A DNA stretch of 64,000 nucleotides, taken from Olsenella_K absiana (GTDB lineage: Bacteria > Actinomycetota > Coriobacteriia > Coriobacteriales > Atopobiaceae). The notes beneath the pieces were generated by a model. That model was not told the DNA's origin, made no database searches, and saw only the letters and a program-made list of their open reading frames with translations. A program made the translations under genes and the position numbers. Where the stretch lies: the NCBI RefSeq assembly GCF_036408855.1, contig NZ_JAZGJQ010000011.1, forward strand, positions 1-64,000, in the 5' to 3' direction. This document shows, piece by piece, positions 1-7,614 of this stretch (position 1 is the stretch's first letter; each line of letters opens with the position of its first letter).

Positions 1-169
1 CCCAGGGCCCTCCGGAAGGCCGAATTGCACGCCTTGCCGCAACGCTTCCGCCGCATTCTGCAGGACTTGATGCAAACGTTGCGCTTCGGAATGCAGTGTT
101 GCGCTTACAAATTCAATCCACCCGCCGGCCGGGTGCCAGGGCGGGGGCGGAAAAAAGCCCGGAAGCCCC

Positions 170-198
170 TTGCGCCGGATAGCGACTACCCGTATAAT
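170..198 (+). promoter_or_regulatory. sigma70-type promoter of tRNA-Thr
   Basis: A -35 box TTGCGC (170-175) and a perfect -10 box TATAAT (193-198) are separated by 17 bp. Transcription would start near 205, about 24 bp before the mature tRNA. Bases 1-169 hold no gene that I can support. Confidence 0.8.
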
Positions 199-228
199 CT
201 CTATTCGCTGCGATGCAGTCGTGGAGTT

Positions 229-304
229 GCCAGCATAGCTCAGTTGGTAGAGCACCGCTCTCGTAAAGCGGGGGTCATCGGTTCGAGTCCGATTGCTGGC
301 TCCA
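229..304 (+). tRNA. tRNA-Thr (anticodon CGT)
   Basis: A 76-nt cloverleaf. The acceptor stem GCCAGCA pairs with TGCTGGC, followed by discriminator T and an encoded CCA. The D-loop contains AGCTCAGTTGGTAGAGC. The anticodon stem CCGCT/AGCGG encloses loop CTCGTAA, giving anticodon CGT for threonine ACG codons, which suit a high-GC genome. The T-arm carries GGTTCGAGTCC. It has its own promoter and terminator, so it is a monocistronic tRNA gene. Confidence 0.97.
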
Positions 305-316
305 TTGAAAACAGCA

Positions 317-349
317 GGCCAGGGGCTTAGTCCCCTGGCCTTTTGTTTT
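317..349 (+). terminator. intrinsic terminator of tRNA-Thr
   Basis: A perfect 9-bp stem (317-325 with 332-340), a 6-nt loop and then TTTTGTTTT. Bases 350-619 that follow hold no gene I can recognise. Confidence 0.92.
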
Positions 350-619
350 ACCCTTGATCTAGTTGCCGCCAGTCGCACACGAGCGCACGCGATCCAGCGC
401 CCGTTCTGCGCCCTGCCCCTCTCAGGCGCCGAGTCCGGAGGGCGGCATGGAGGAATCCCCTCGCTTGCTCTGTCCCCCTCGCTTGTCGCTTGCTCCACGC
501 GCGGCTCGCCCGCGGTTCGCCCTCGGTTCGCCCTTGCCTCACCGAGTCCTTCTAGACACTTGTGATTCTTGTATGCCGAAACGAGAAGGGGAGGCGGTGG
601 CGCACGGACCTGCGCCCCG

Positions 620-740
620 AGCAAATCGCTTTTTGCTGACAATTTTTGAATATTTTGTCCTGAAACCATTAAATGAACAGCTCTTATTTAATGCTTTGCC
701 GACAATTTTTTGAAATTTTGTCGAGAAAGAGCGATTTGCT
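620..740. repeat. 121-bp near-palindrome with two GACAA/TTGTC dyads
   Basis: The outer 11 bp AGCAAATCGCT (620-630) are perfectly inverted at 730-740. Inside each arm sits a 22-bp dyad GACAA-N12-TTGTC (638-659 and 701-722), then an inverted ATTAAAT (672-678 and 686-692 on opposite strands). The arms align without gaps about a centre at 680. The tract is strikingly AT-rich against the flanks and lies upstream of the truncated gene at 821. It could be an operator, a cruciform-forming site or a tiny mobile element; the sequence does not decide between these. Confidence 0.85.
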
Positions 741-820
741 TCCCGTGTCGATCTCAATCGGTGCGCAACCGCCCCATCCGCGAGGCCGCCAGGCCGACCT
801 CCTGACGCGAAAGGCGCGAA

Positions 821-1636
821 ATGAGCAGCTACGACCTCCACCCGACGATCCGCATCCACTCCGGCGAGATCCCCGAGCGCGGCTACGAGCGCGTCGTCGC
901 GCGCATCCGGGAGGAGCTCGCCGCCCGCACGACCGCCCGCGTCACCGACGGCCCGGACGTGGGCGCCGCCGGCCCCGTCGTCCTCGCGCTCGAGTGCTAC
1001 CCGGGCACGGACCTCGACGAGCTCCGCCGCGAGCTCGTCGAGCCGCTCGCCCCGAGCCTCACGATCCTCTCTGACGACTACTCGCAGCCTGCCGAGCAGG
1101 TGCAGCGCCGCATTGCGGACTGCATCACCGACGACCGCGTGTTCGGCGTGATGTCGCACTACAGGATCGAGCAGTTCTTCGACGAGGCGCAGGTGGCCTC
1201 GGCGGGCGAGAAGATCCGCGCGGCCCGGGGGCTGGTGGTGGTGTACGGCGTCGGCGCCGCCTGGCTCTGTGAGGCGGCCGGCGCCGGCGCGGGTGACGCA
1301 GGCGCGGAGGCGGCCGGCGTCGGTGCGGCACCTGGCGCCCCGGCCCTTCTCGTCTACGCGTCCCTCACCCGCTGGGAGATCCAGCTGCGCCTGCGTGCGG
1401 GCGTCTGCAACTGGAAGGCCGACAACGCGGACGAGGACGCACTGCGCAAGTTCAAGCGCGGCTACTTCTTCGAGTGGCGCGTAGCCGACCGCATCAAGCG
1501 CGACCTCGCAGACCGCGTCGACCTGCTGCTGGACTGCAACCGCCGCGGTGACCCGCGCATGGTGAGCGGCGAGGCGTGGCGCGTCGCCCTCGCGCAGGTC
1601 GCGACCCAGCCCTTCCGCCTGGTGCCCTACTTCGAC
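821..1636 (+). pseudogene. truncated mannose-6-phosphate isomerase-like protein (N-terminal part only)
   Basis: Residues 1-272 resemble the N-terminal half of the ~590-aa Firmicutes/Coriobacteria class I mannose-6-phosphate isomerase family, which joins a degenerate kinase-like domain to a cupin isomerase domain. Landmarks are LECYPGTD, GVMSHYRIEQFFD, YASLTRWEIQLRLR, FKRGYFFEWRVADR and QPFRLVPYFD. In the family PYFD continues as a PGVWGGQW-like stretch into the cupin domain. Here the reading frame instead runs into the antisense of the threonine aldolase gene, giving a meaningless tail to a stop at 1904-1906. The whole metal-binding catalytic domain is missing, so the gene is probably dead. 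The junction lies near 1630-1640 and looks like a deletion or recombination point. Confidence 0.75.
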
Positions 1637-2700
1637 GCGAGTGTGCGGATGACGTCGACGAGGACGTCTGCCTCCTCGTCGGTCGAGGACCAGCTCGTCG
1701 CGAGCCGCACGGCGGTACGGCCGTCGGCAAGGTGGCTCCAGAAGCCCGCCTCCACGCGGGCCTCGAGTCGCTGGAGCTGGTCCTTCTCGAGCGCGACGAT
1801 GACCTGGTTGGTCTGCTGCGGCTCCAGGAGCTCGCAGCCTGCCTCCTCGAAGGCGCGCGCGACGCGCGCGGCCTGCGCGTCAGCCCGCGCACCGAGCCGC
1901 TGGTAGAGGCCGTCCTCGAAGAGCGCCTCGAACTGCGCGCCCACGAGGAAGCCCTTGGCGAGCAGCGCGCCGCGCCGCTTGACGAGCGTCAGGAAGTGCG
2001 GGCAGGTGCCGGGCCTGGGGAAGACGACCGCCTCGCCCAGGAGCGTGCCGCACTTGGTGCCGCCCACGTAGAAGGCGTCCGTGAGCCGAGCGAGGTCGGC
2101 CAGGCCCACGTCGTTGCCGGGGGCGGCCAGGGCGTAGGCGAGCCGGGCGCCGTCCACGTAGAGCCCGATGCCGCGCGCGTCGCAGACGGCGCGCAGCGCC
2201 TCGAGCTCCGCCAGGCTGTAGAGCCTGCCGTACTCCGTGGGCTGCGACACGTAGACCAGGCCGGGCATCACCATGTGCTCGCGGTTCTCGTCCTGCTCCC
2301 ACGCCTGGCAGGCCGCGTCCACCGCCTCGGCCGTGAGCTTGCTGTCCTCGCCCCCAAGCTCGATCACCTTGTGCCCCATGGCCTCGATCGCGCCGGCCTC
2401 GTGCACGCTCACGTGTCCCGAGTCCGCCGCCACGACGCCCTGCCACGGGGCGAGAAGGGCGTCGATCACGACGGCGTTGGCCTGCGTGCCGCCCGCGAGG
2501 AAGCTCACCTCCGCCTCCGGGGCGCCCGCCGCCTCGCGGATGAGGGCGCGGGCGCGCTCGCTGTGGGCGTCGGCGCCGTAGCCCGGGTTGGGCTCGAGGT
2601 TCACCTCCTGGAGCCGCTCGAGGACCTGCGGCAGCGCGCCCCTCTCGTAGTCGGATGCGAACGGGAGCCTCTGCGGCCCCTCTCCCTGCGTCGTGCCCAT
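1627..2700 (-). CDS. ltaE: low-specificity L-threonine aldolase
   Basis: A 357-aa fold-type I PLP enzyme of the Beta_elim_lyase family that would split L-threonine/L-allo-threonine to glycine and acetaldehyde. Visible landmarks are FLAGGTQANAVVIDALL near the N-terminus, HVSVHEAGAIEAMGHKV, YVDGARLAYAL, and the PLP-lysine motif YVGGTKCGTLLGEA. The start at 2700 is chosen because upstream in-frame codons overlap the neighbouring small gene and AGGAAGG lies 12 nt upstream. The last codons and the stop overlap the truncated isomerase-like gene on the other strand, so the C-terminus sits on a recombination junction. It lies 92 bp downstream of the small gene at 2793-2990 and may be co-transcribed with it. 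Confidence 0.88.
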   Translation of the reverse strand: MGTTQGEGPQRLPFASDYERGALPQVLERLQEVNLEPNPGYGADAHSERARALIREAAGAPEAEVSFLAGGTQANAVVIDALLAPWQGVVAADSGHVSVHEAGAIEAMGHKVIELGGEDSKLTAEAVDAACQAWEQDENREHMVMPGLVYVSQPTEYGRLYSLAELEALRAVCDARGIGLYVDGARLAYALAAPGNDVGLADLARLTDAFYVGGTKCGTLLGEAVVFPRPGTCPHFLTLVKRRGALLAKGFLVGAQFEALFEDGLYQRLGARADAQAARVARAFEEAGCELLEPQQTNQVIVALEKDQLQRLEARVEAGFWSHLADGRTAVRLATSWSSTDEEADVLVDVIRTLASK

Positions 2701-2792
2701 GTCAGTCCGGTACCTTCCTGTCGTCTGTCCTCGCGTTGTCTCTTCCGCGCATCGGCGTTGCCCGCACTCGCGGCTCGCCGCCGGCCGGGTCC

Positions 2793-2990
2793 CTACCCAA
2801 GGTCGAGCTCGGGGTACTCCGCGCCGATGTAGGAGAGGGCCTCGTCCCACTGGTCGCGCTGGACCTCGCCCTTTGCGCGCTTGCGCCTCGACGTCGCCCA
2901 CGCGAAGACCTCGCGCGGGTCCTCGCCCGCGTCCAGCCGGTCGCAGACCAGGAAGTAGGGGTCGTCATCGTCGAAGAAGTCGTCAGCCAT
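2793..2990 (-). CDS. small acidic hypothetical protein
   Basis: A 65-aa protein beginning MADDFFDDDDPYFLVCD, with a very acidic N-terminus, a basic middle (SRRKRAKGE) and an acidic C-terminus ending ELDLG. The start at 2990 is supported by GGAGG seven bases upstream; an in-frame ATG further upstream would place that site inside the gene. No family recognised. It lies directly upstream of the threonine aldolase in the same direction. Confidence 0.6.
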   Translation of the reverse strand: MADDFFDDDDPYFLVCDRLDAGEDPREVFAWATSRRKRAKGEVQRDQWDEALSYIGAEYPELDLG

Positions 2991-3215
2991 CGCGTTCCCT
3001 CCGTCTGTCATCGCGTCGCCGCTGCGGCCGGCGCCTGCGCCCGTCGAGCTGCAGCGGCCTTCCGTAGGCCGGCGCCCGCGCAGTCGCGCCCGCATGGGCG
3101 CCCGTCGTGGCGCCGTGCTCGTCGCGGGGTCCCTCCTGTCGTAGAGTATCCCATTGGGGGCGTCCGGCTCACGGGCGAGCTGCCCAGCGACGACCTCAGG
3201 GGGAACGGAGGAGAG

Positions 3216-4013
3216 ATGATCAGGCTCATCGCGGCGGACATGGACGGGACGCTTCTGGACGACCGGGGCAGGCTGCCGGAGGAGACCTTCGGGCTCGTCT
3301 CGGCCCTGCGCCGTCACGGCGTCATCTTCGTCGCGAGCTCCGGGCGGCGCTACCGGACCCTGCGCGAGTTCTTCGCGCCGGTCGCGGACCAGATGGACTA
3401 CGTGGCCGCGCTCGGCAGCCAGGTGTACGCCGACGGCCATCTGCTCGACCGCGAGGTCTTCTCGACCATGGACATCGGCCGCCTCTTCAGGGTCTGCCAG
3501 GCCCTCGACTGCCTGCACCTGGTGCTCTACGACGAGCGCCGCACCTACCTGCTGGACGACCAGTCCCGCTACGTGCGAGAGCTCGACAAGGACCTGCCCC
3601 GTGCCGAGCGCCTCTTCGACCCGCCATCCCCCGACGTGAGCATCATCAAGGCCGCCGTGTGCTACGACCGTCACGAGGACATCATGGACATGGTGTACAT
3701 CCTCGAGCGCGAGCTGGGCGACCGGTTCTCCTTCATGCCCTCCGGCTCCACCTGGATCGACGTGACGCCGTCCCAGGTGAGCAAGGCGACCGGCCTGGAG
3801 CAGGTCATGCGCTACTGGGGCATCGACCCGCAGGAGGTCGTGGCCTTCGGCGACAGCATGAACGACTACGCGATGCTGCGCTTCGTCGGTCACCCCTACG
3901 TGATGGGCAACGCCCGCCCGGCGCTCAAGCAGATCGCGTGCAGGGTCGTGGGCACCAACGAGGAGCACGCCGTCCAGCGCGAGATGCGCCGCCTCCTGGA
4001 GGACCTGTCCTGA
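3216..4013 (+). CDS. Cof-type HAD-IIB family hydrolase
   Basis: A 265-aa haloacid-dehalogenase phosphatase. Motif I is AADMDGTLLDD (nucleophile and acid Asp near residues 8 and 10), motif II is VASSGRRYRTL, and motif III/IV is KATGLEQVM followed by VVAFGDSMNDYAML. The C2B cap lies between motifs II and III. Such proteins are cytoplasmic Mg-dependent phosphatases acting on sugar phosphates or phosphorylated cofactors; the substrate cannot be read from sequence. The start follows GGAGGAGAG. It stands alone between the divergent small gene and the iteron array. Confidence 0.9.
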   Translation: MIRLIAADMDGTLLDDRGRLPEETFGLVSALRRHGVIFVASSGRRYRTLREFFAPVADQMDYVAALGSQVYADGHLLDREVFSTMDIGRLFRVCQALDCLHLVLYDERRTYLLDDQSRYVRELDKDLPRAERLFDPPSPDVSIIKAAVCYDRHEDIMDMVYILERELGDRFSFMPSGSTWIDVTPSQVSKATGLEQVMRYWGIDPQEVVAFGDSMNDYAMLRFVGHPYVMGNARPALKQIACRVVGTNEEHAVQREMRRLLEDLS

Positions 4014-4084
4014 TCTGGTTGCGGCCTTCTATGGGCGACGCTGGCCGGAGCAGGCGCGCCACACGTCTGCCATCCGCGGAAATC

Positions 4085-4177
4085 GACAACGGAAAACGCG
4101 GAAACCGACAATGAGAATCGCGAAATCCGACAACGGAAAACCCGGAAACCGACAATCAAATTCGCAGAATCTGACAA
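4085..4177. repeat. five 22-bp direct repeats (GACAA iterons)
   Basis: GACAA occurs at 4085, 4107, 4129, 4151 and 4173, exactly 22 bp apart. The intervening bases are also conserved: CGGAAAACGCGGAAACC alternates with a TGAGAATCGCGAAATCC type. The array ends about 70 bp before the start of the DUF4143 ATPase gene. Exact two-turn spacing puts all copies on one face of the helix, as expected for cooperative binding of a regulator or initiator. Confidence 0.9.
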
Positions 4178-4245
4178 CATCGCAGCTAGAATGCTAGATA
4201 ATGAGCCTTGGGGATATCGCATCATAAGTTGGGAGGTCGGTGGCG

Positions 4246-5532
4246 ATGTCAGTCGTTCCTGCGGGGTACCTGCCCCGAATCGTCGACGACGAGGTCGACG
4301 AGTGCCTCGAGACCTACGGCGCTGTGGAGATCGCCGGCGCCAAGTGGTGCGGCAAGACCTGGACCGCGCGCCGCCATGCGAGGAGCATCATCTACCTCGA
4401 CGAGGGCCAGAACCTGGACATGGCGCTTGCGGACCCCAAGGCCGTCCTCGTGGGGGAGCGGCCGCACGTGATTGACGAGTGGCAGCTCGCCCCCTCCGTA
4501 TGGGACGTGGTGCGCCACGAGGTCGACGACGCAGGAGGCGAGAAGGGACTCTGGATCCTGACCGGCTCGTCGACGCCCGCGAAGGACCGGGTCCACCACA
4601 GCGGTGTGGGCCGAATCGGCAGGGTGCGCATGCTGCCCATGTCGCTGCAGGAGTCCGGCGACTCCACGGGGGAGGTCTCCCTGGCGGGCCTCTTCGAGGG
4701 GAAGTTCGCACACGTCTCCTGCGAGATGGACGTCGACCGGCTGGTGTCGCTGTGCTGCAGGGGAGGGTGGCCGGAGGCCGTCGGCATCAGGCCGTCTCGT
4801 GCCCTGCGGATAGCGAGGGACTACGTGGACGCGACGGTAGAGCAGAGCGTCCCCGCCAAGGGCGGAAGCCCCGACACGGCGCGGCGACTGCTGGGAAGCC
4901 TCGCAAGGAACCTCGGCCAGGCGACGACCAGGAAGACGATGGTGCGCGACATGTACGGCGAGGCAGGCGAGACCGACGCGGTCTCGCCGGCGACCGTCTC
5001 GAACTACGTCGCCCTTCTCGAGTCGCTCTACCTCGTGATGCCCGTGCGCGGGTGGGAGCCCCCCGCCCGCTCGCCCAAGCGATTCCGGACGAGCCCCAAG
5101 CGCTACCTGGTCGACCCGTCCCTCGCGGTCGCGCTCTTGCAGATGAACGAGCGGTCGCTCAAGGAGGACTGGCAGACGCTCGGCCTGGTCTTCGAGAACC
5201 TGTGTGTCCGCGACCTCACCGTCTACGCGCGTGCCCTCCCCGAGGCGTCGCAGGACCCCATGCACTACTACCGCGATGACAACGGGCTCGAGGCGGACGC
5301 CGTCATCGAGGACGCGTCCGGCAGGTGGGGTGCCTTCGAGGTGAAGCTCGGCGAGAACAGGGCGGACGAAGCCGCCCAGAACCTGCTGCGCATCCGCGAG
5401 AAGCTGGCGAGGAACTCTCTCGCCCGCACGCGCGAGCCGGAGTTCCTGGCGGTCCTGGTCGGTCTCGGCGAGCGCTCCTACCAGAGGGCGGATGGCGTCT
5501 ACGTCATCCCCGTCGGCTGCCTCGGCAGGTAG
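4246..5532 (+). CDS. AAA_14 / DUF4143 family ATPase
   Basis: A 428-aa protein with an N-terminal P-loop ATPase (Walker A GAKWCGKT near residue 30, Walker B HVIDEWQ near 75, sensor-like LTGSS near 107), a helical middle, and a C-terminal DUF4143 module with a PD-(D/E)xK-like signature (LEADAVIEDASG followed by WGAFEVKLG). Families of this kind are common, often multicopy and mostly uncharacterised; nuclease or toxin-like roles have been suggested. The ATG at 4246 is preferred to the GTG at 4240 because GGGAGG (4231-4236) is then 9 nt away. The 22-bp iteron array immediately upstream is likely its control region. Confidence 0.85.
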   Translation: MSVVPAGYLPRIVDDEVDECLETYGAVEIAGAKWCGKTWTARRHARSIIYLDEGQNLDMALADPKAVLVGERPHVIDEWQLAPSVWDVVRHEVDDAGGEKGLWILTGSSTPAKDRVHHSGVGRIGRVRMLPMSLQESGDSTGEVSLAGLFEGKFAHVSCEMDVDRLVSLCCRGGWPEAVGIRPSRALRIARDYVDATVEQSVPAKGGSPDTARRLLGSLARNLGQATTRKTMVRDMYGEAGETDAVSPATVSNYVALLESLYLVMPVRGWEPPARSPKRFRTSPKRYLVDPSLAVALLQMNERSLKEDWQTLGLVFENLCVRDLTVYARALPEASQDPMHYYRDDNGLEADAVIEDASGRWGAFEVKLGENRADEAAQNLLRIREKLARNSLARTREPEFLAVLVGLGERSYQRADGVYVIPVGCLGR

Positions 5533-5634
5533 CCGCCGCGCCCACCACCGCACCGGTGCGTCTTGTGCCGTTCCGGGGAGCCCCCGCGTGGTAGGCTACT
5601 GCGTCGTTGTGACGTGACGGGGGAGGTTTCTCTT

Positions 5635-6900
5635 ATGGCAGAGGTGACGGGCGGGCGAGAAGGACGTGCGGCCGAGGACGGGCGCGCGCAGGGCGCGCAG
5701 GGCAGGCCGGCTGCTCCGGCTGCGCGGGCGAGGCTCTGCGTGGCGGTCCTGGTCCTCATGGGCTTCGCCCTGGGCTGCTCGGAGTTCGTCGTCATCGGCA
5801 TCGAGAGCGAGCTCGCGCGCGACTTCGGCGTCTCGCTCTCCACGACAGGCCAGCTGATCAGTCTCTTCGCGCTGCCCTACGCCGTCATGACCCCGACCCT
5901 GGCGCTCGCCACCGGCCGCTTCAGGCGCTACCACGTGATGCTCGCCTACCTGGCCCTGTTCCTGCTCGCAAACGTCGTCTCGGCGTTCGCCGCGACCTTC
6001 GGGGCGCTGCTCTTCGCCCGCATCGTCCTGGGGTCCATCTCCGGTGGCCTGCTCGCCGTGGGGGTGACCTTCCTCCCCGAGCTCGTGGGGGCCGAGCGCA
6101 CCTCGGGCGCCCTCACCCTCGTGTACGCGAGCTACTCGGTGGCGCTCATCGTGGCGACGAGCGCGGGCAAGATGCTCGCCAGCACGGTGGGCTGGCGCGT
6201 CGCCATGTACGGCACGCTCGCGGTCTGCGTCGTGGCCTGCGTCCTGCTCGCCCTCCTCATGCCGCGCTCCGGCGCGACCGACGAGCCCGCAAGCGCCCGC
6301 GAGCAGCTGCGGCTGCTTTCGGAGCCGTGCATCCTTGCGGGCATGGCCGTGTTCGTCTTCGGCGTAGGCTCCGTCTACACCTTCTACGGCTACGTGACGC
6401 CCTACCTCGAGCAGGTCCTGGGCATGGGCGCGGCCGACGCGAGCCGGACGCTCGTCGCCTACGGCGCCGTCACCCTGGCGAGCAACTTCCTGAGCGGCTG
6501 GCTGGACGAGCGCTTCGGCCTGCGCTCGCTGACGGTCGTCTTCCCCGTGCTGGCGGCGGTCCTGCTCGGCCTCTTCCTCGCAGGAGGCAACGCCGGCCCC
6601 GCCCTCGTCATGGTCATGCTGCTCGCGCTGCTCATGTACCTCGCCTCGATCCCCAGCATCTCCAACTTCATGGACGTGGCGCGCCGGCGCTACCCCAAGG
6701 CGTTCACGCTGGCGAGCTCGCTCGAGCCGCTCTCGTTCAACGTGGGCATCGCGGCGGGGACCTTCGTGGGCGGTAGGGTCATCGTCGGCCCCGGCATCTC
6801 CTACCTGGGGCTCTTCGGCGCGATGCTCGCCGTCGTGGCGTTCGTCCTCGTGCTGGTGACCGTCTCGCTCTCCCGCCGGGAGCGCGCGCGGCAGGCGTAG
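5635..6900 (+). CDS. MFS transporter (drug/arabinose exporter-like, DHA family)
   Basis: A 421-aa protein with about 12 predicted membrane helices, the first after a ~35-residue low-complexity cytoplasmic N-terminus. Landmarks are MGFALGCSEFVVIG in helix 1, the A-like loop LATGRFRRYHVM and a C-motif-like stretch in helix 5. It resembles AraJ/YdhP-type proton-driven exporters; the substrate is unknown. The start follows GGGAGG by 8 nt. The variable N-terminus contains the recurrent 9-mer GAGAAGGAC in a non-EKD frame (REGR). Confidence 0.88.
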   Translation: MAEVTGGREGRAAEDGRAQGAQGRPAAPAARARLCVAVLVLMGFALGCSEFVVIGIESELARDFGVSLSTTGQLISLFALPYAVMTPTLALATGRFRRYHVMLAYLALFLLANVVSAFAATFGALLFARIVLGSISGGLLAVGVTFLPELVGAERTSGALTLVYASYSVALIVATSAGKMLASTVGWRVAMYGTLAVCVVACVLLALLMPRSGATDEPASAREQLRLLSEPCILAGMAVFVFGVGSVYTFYGYVTPYLEQVLGMGAADASRTLVAYGAVTLASNFLSGWLDERFGLRSLTVVFPVLAAVLLGLFLAGGNAGPALVMVMLLALLMYLASIPSISNFMDVARRRYPKAFTLASSLEPLSFNVGIAAGTFVGGRVIVGPGISYLGLFGAMLAVVAFVLVLVTVSLSRRERARQA

Positions 6901-7006
6901 CCCCGCTGCGGTGGCCCCGGCCTGCGGCGGCGTCCGACTGTGGCGTCCGGCGCGCGAGGACGCGGCTTCGGACCTGGCGGCCCAGGGACGCCGGTCCGCC
7001 AAACAA

Positions 7007-7120
7007 GCTAATGGTATTAGCATATGGAGGTCCCATGGAGCCGGGGCTTCCTTCGCTAAGGGCGCTAGCTGACTCCGACGCTGAGGGGTATAACCTCCCT
7101 CATGAACTAAGGCCATTAGC
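7007..7120. promoter_or_regulatory. three 15-bp operator copies upstream of marR
   Basis: GCTAATGGTATTAGC (7007-7021), GCTAAGGGCGCTAGC (7055-7069) and ACTAAGGCCATTAGC (7106-7120) share the pattern GCTAA-N5-TTAGC. Centres are 48 and 51 bp apart. A -10-like TATAAC lies at 7090-7095 between copies two and three, and the last copy sits just before the ribosome binding site. This fits autorepression by the adjacent MarR protein. Confidence 0.75.
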
Positions 7121-7134
7121 GAACGGGAGGACGT

Positions 7135-7614
7135 ATGGGCGGAACGGCAACAGGGGCGGGCGGCGCTCCCACGGACTGGGACGGGCTCGCGCACGAGCTG
7201 ATCGCGTCCATGCGCGGCATGCGCGGGGGCTTCCAGCACTGCAAGGGCGCGGATGCGAGGCATGGCGAGAACGCCGTGCTGCACCTGCTGCACCACAGCC
7301 CCGAGGGGAGGTCGCCGGCTGCGCTCGCCGAGGCCTGCCACGTGTCGAGCGCGCGCATCGCGCAGACGCTCAACCAGCTCGAGGGGCACGGCCTCGTCAG
7401 GCGCCGGCCGAGCGAGCGCGACCGGCGTGGGGTCATCGTGACCATCACGGAGGCGGGCGAGCGGGAGCTCGGGGCCCGCTTCGAGAAGCGGGTCGGCTTC
7501 GTCGCCGCCGTGCTGCGGCAGCTCGGCGAGGACGACGCCCGCGAGTTCGTGCGGCTCTGCGGCCGCGTGAGCGCGATCGTCGTGCGGATGGCGAAGGGGG
7601 GCGAGGGCCGATGA
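7135..7614 (+). CDS. MarR family transcriptional regulator
   Basis: A 159-aa winged-helix regulator. The helix-turn-helix is SPAALAEACHVSSARIAQTLNQLE, split around residues 62-84, followed by the wing RRRPSERDRRGVIVTITEAG, typical of MarR proteins that act as dimers on palindromes. Its stop overlaps the start of the first ABC gene (ATGA), so regulator and exporter are translationally coupled. The three upstream palindromes are the probable binding sites. Ligand unknown. Confidence 0.93.
   Translation: MGGTATGAGGAPTDWDGLAHELIASMRGMRGGFQHCKGADARHGENAVLHLLHHSPEGRSPAALAEACHVSSARIAQTLNQLEGHGLVRRRPSERDRRGVIVTITEAGERELGARFEKRVGFVAAVLRQLGEDDAREFVRLCGRVSAIVVRMAKGGEGR

Noticed and set aside
25..330. 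Open frame of 101 codons spanning the tRNA-Thr gene
   Set aside because: It crosses the tRNA, its promoter and part of its terminator and has no ribosome binding site.
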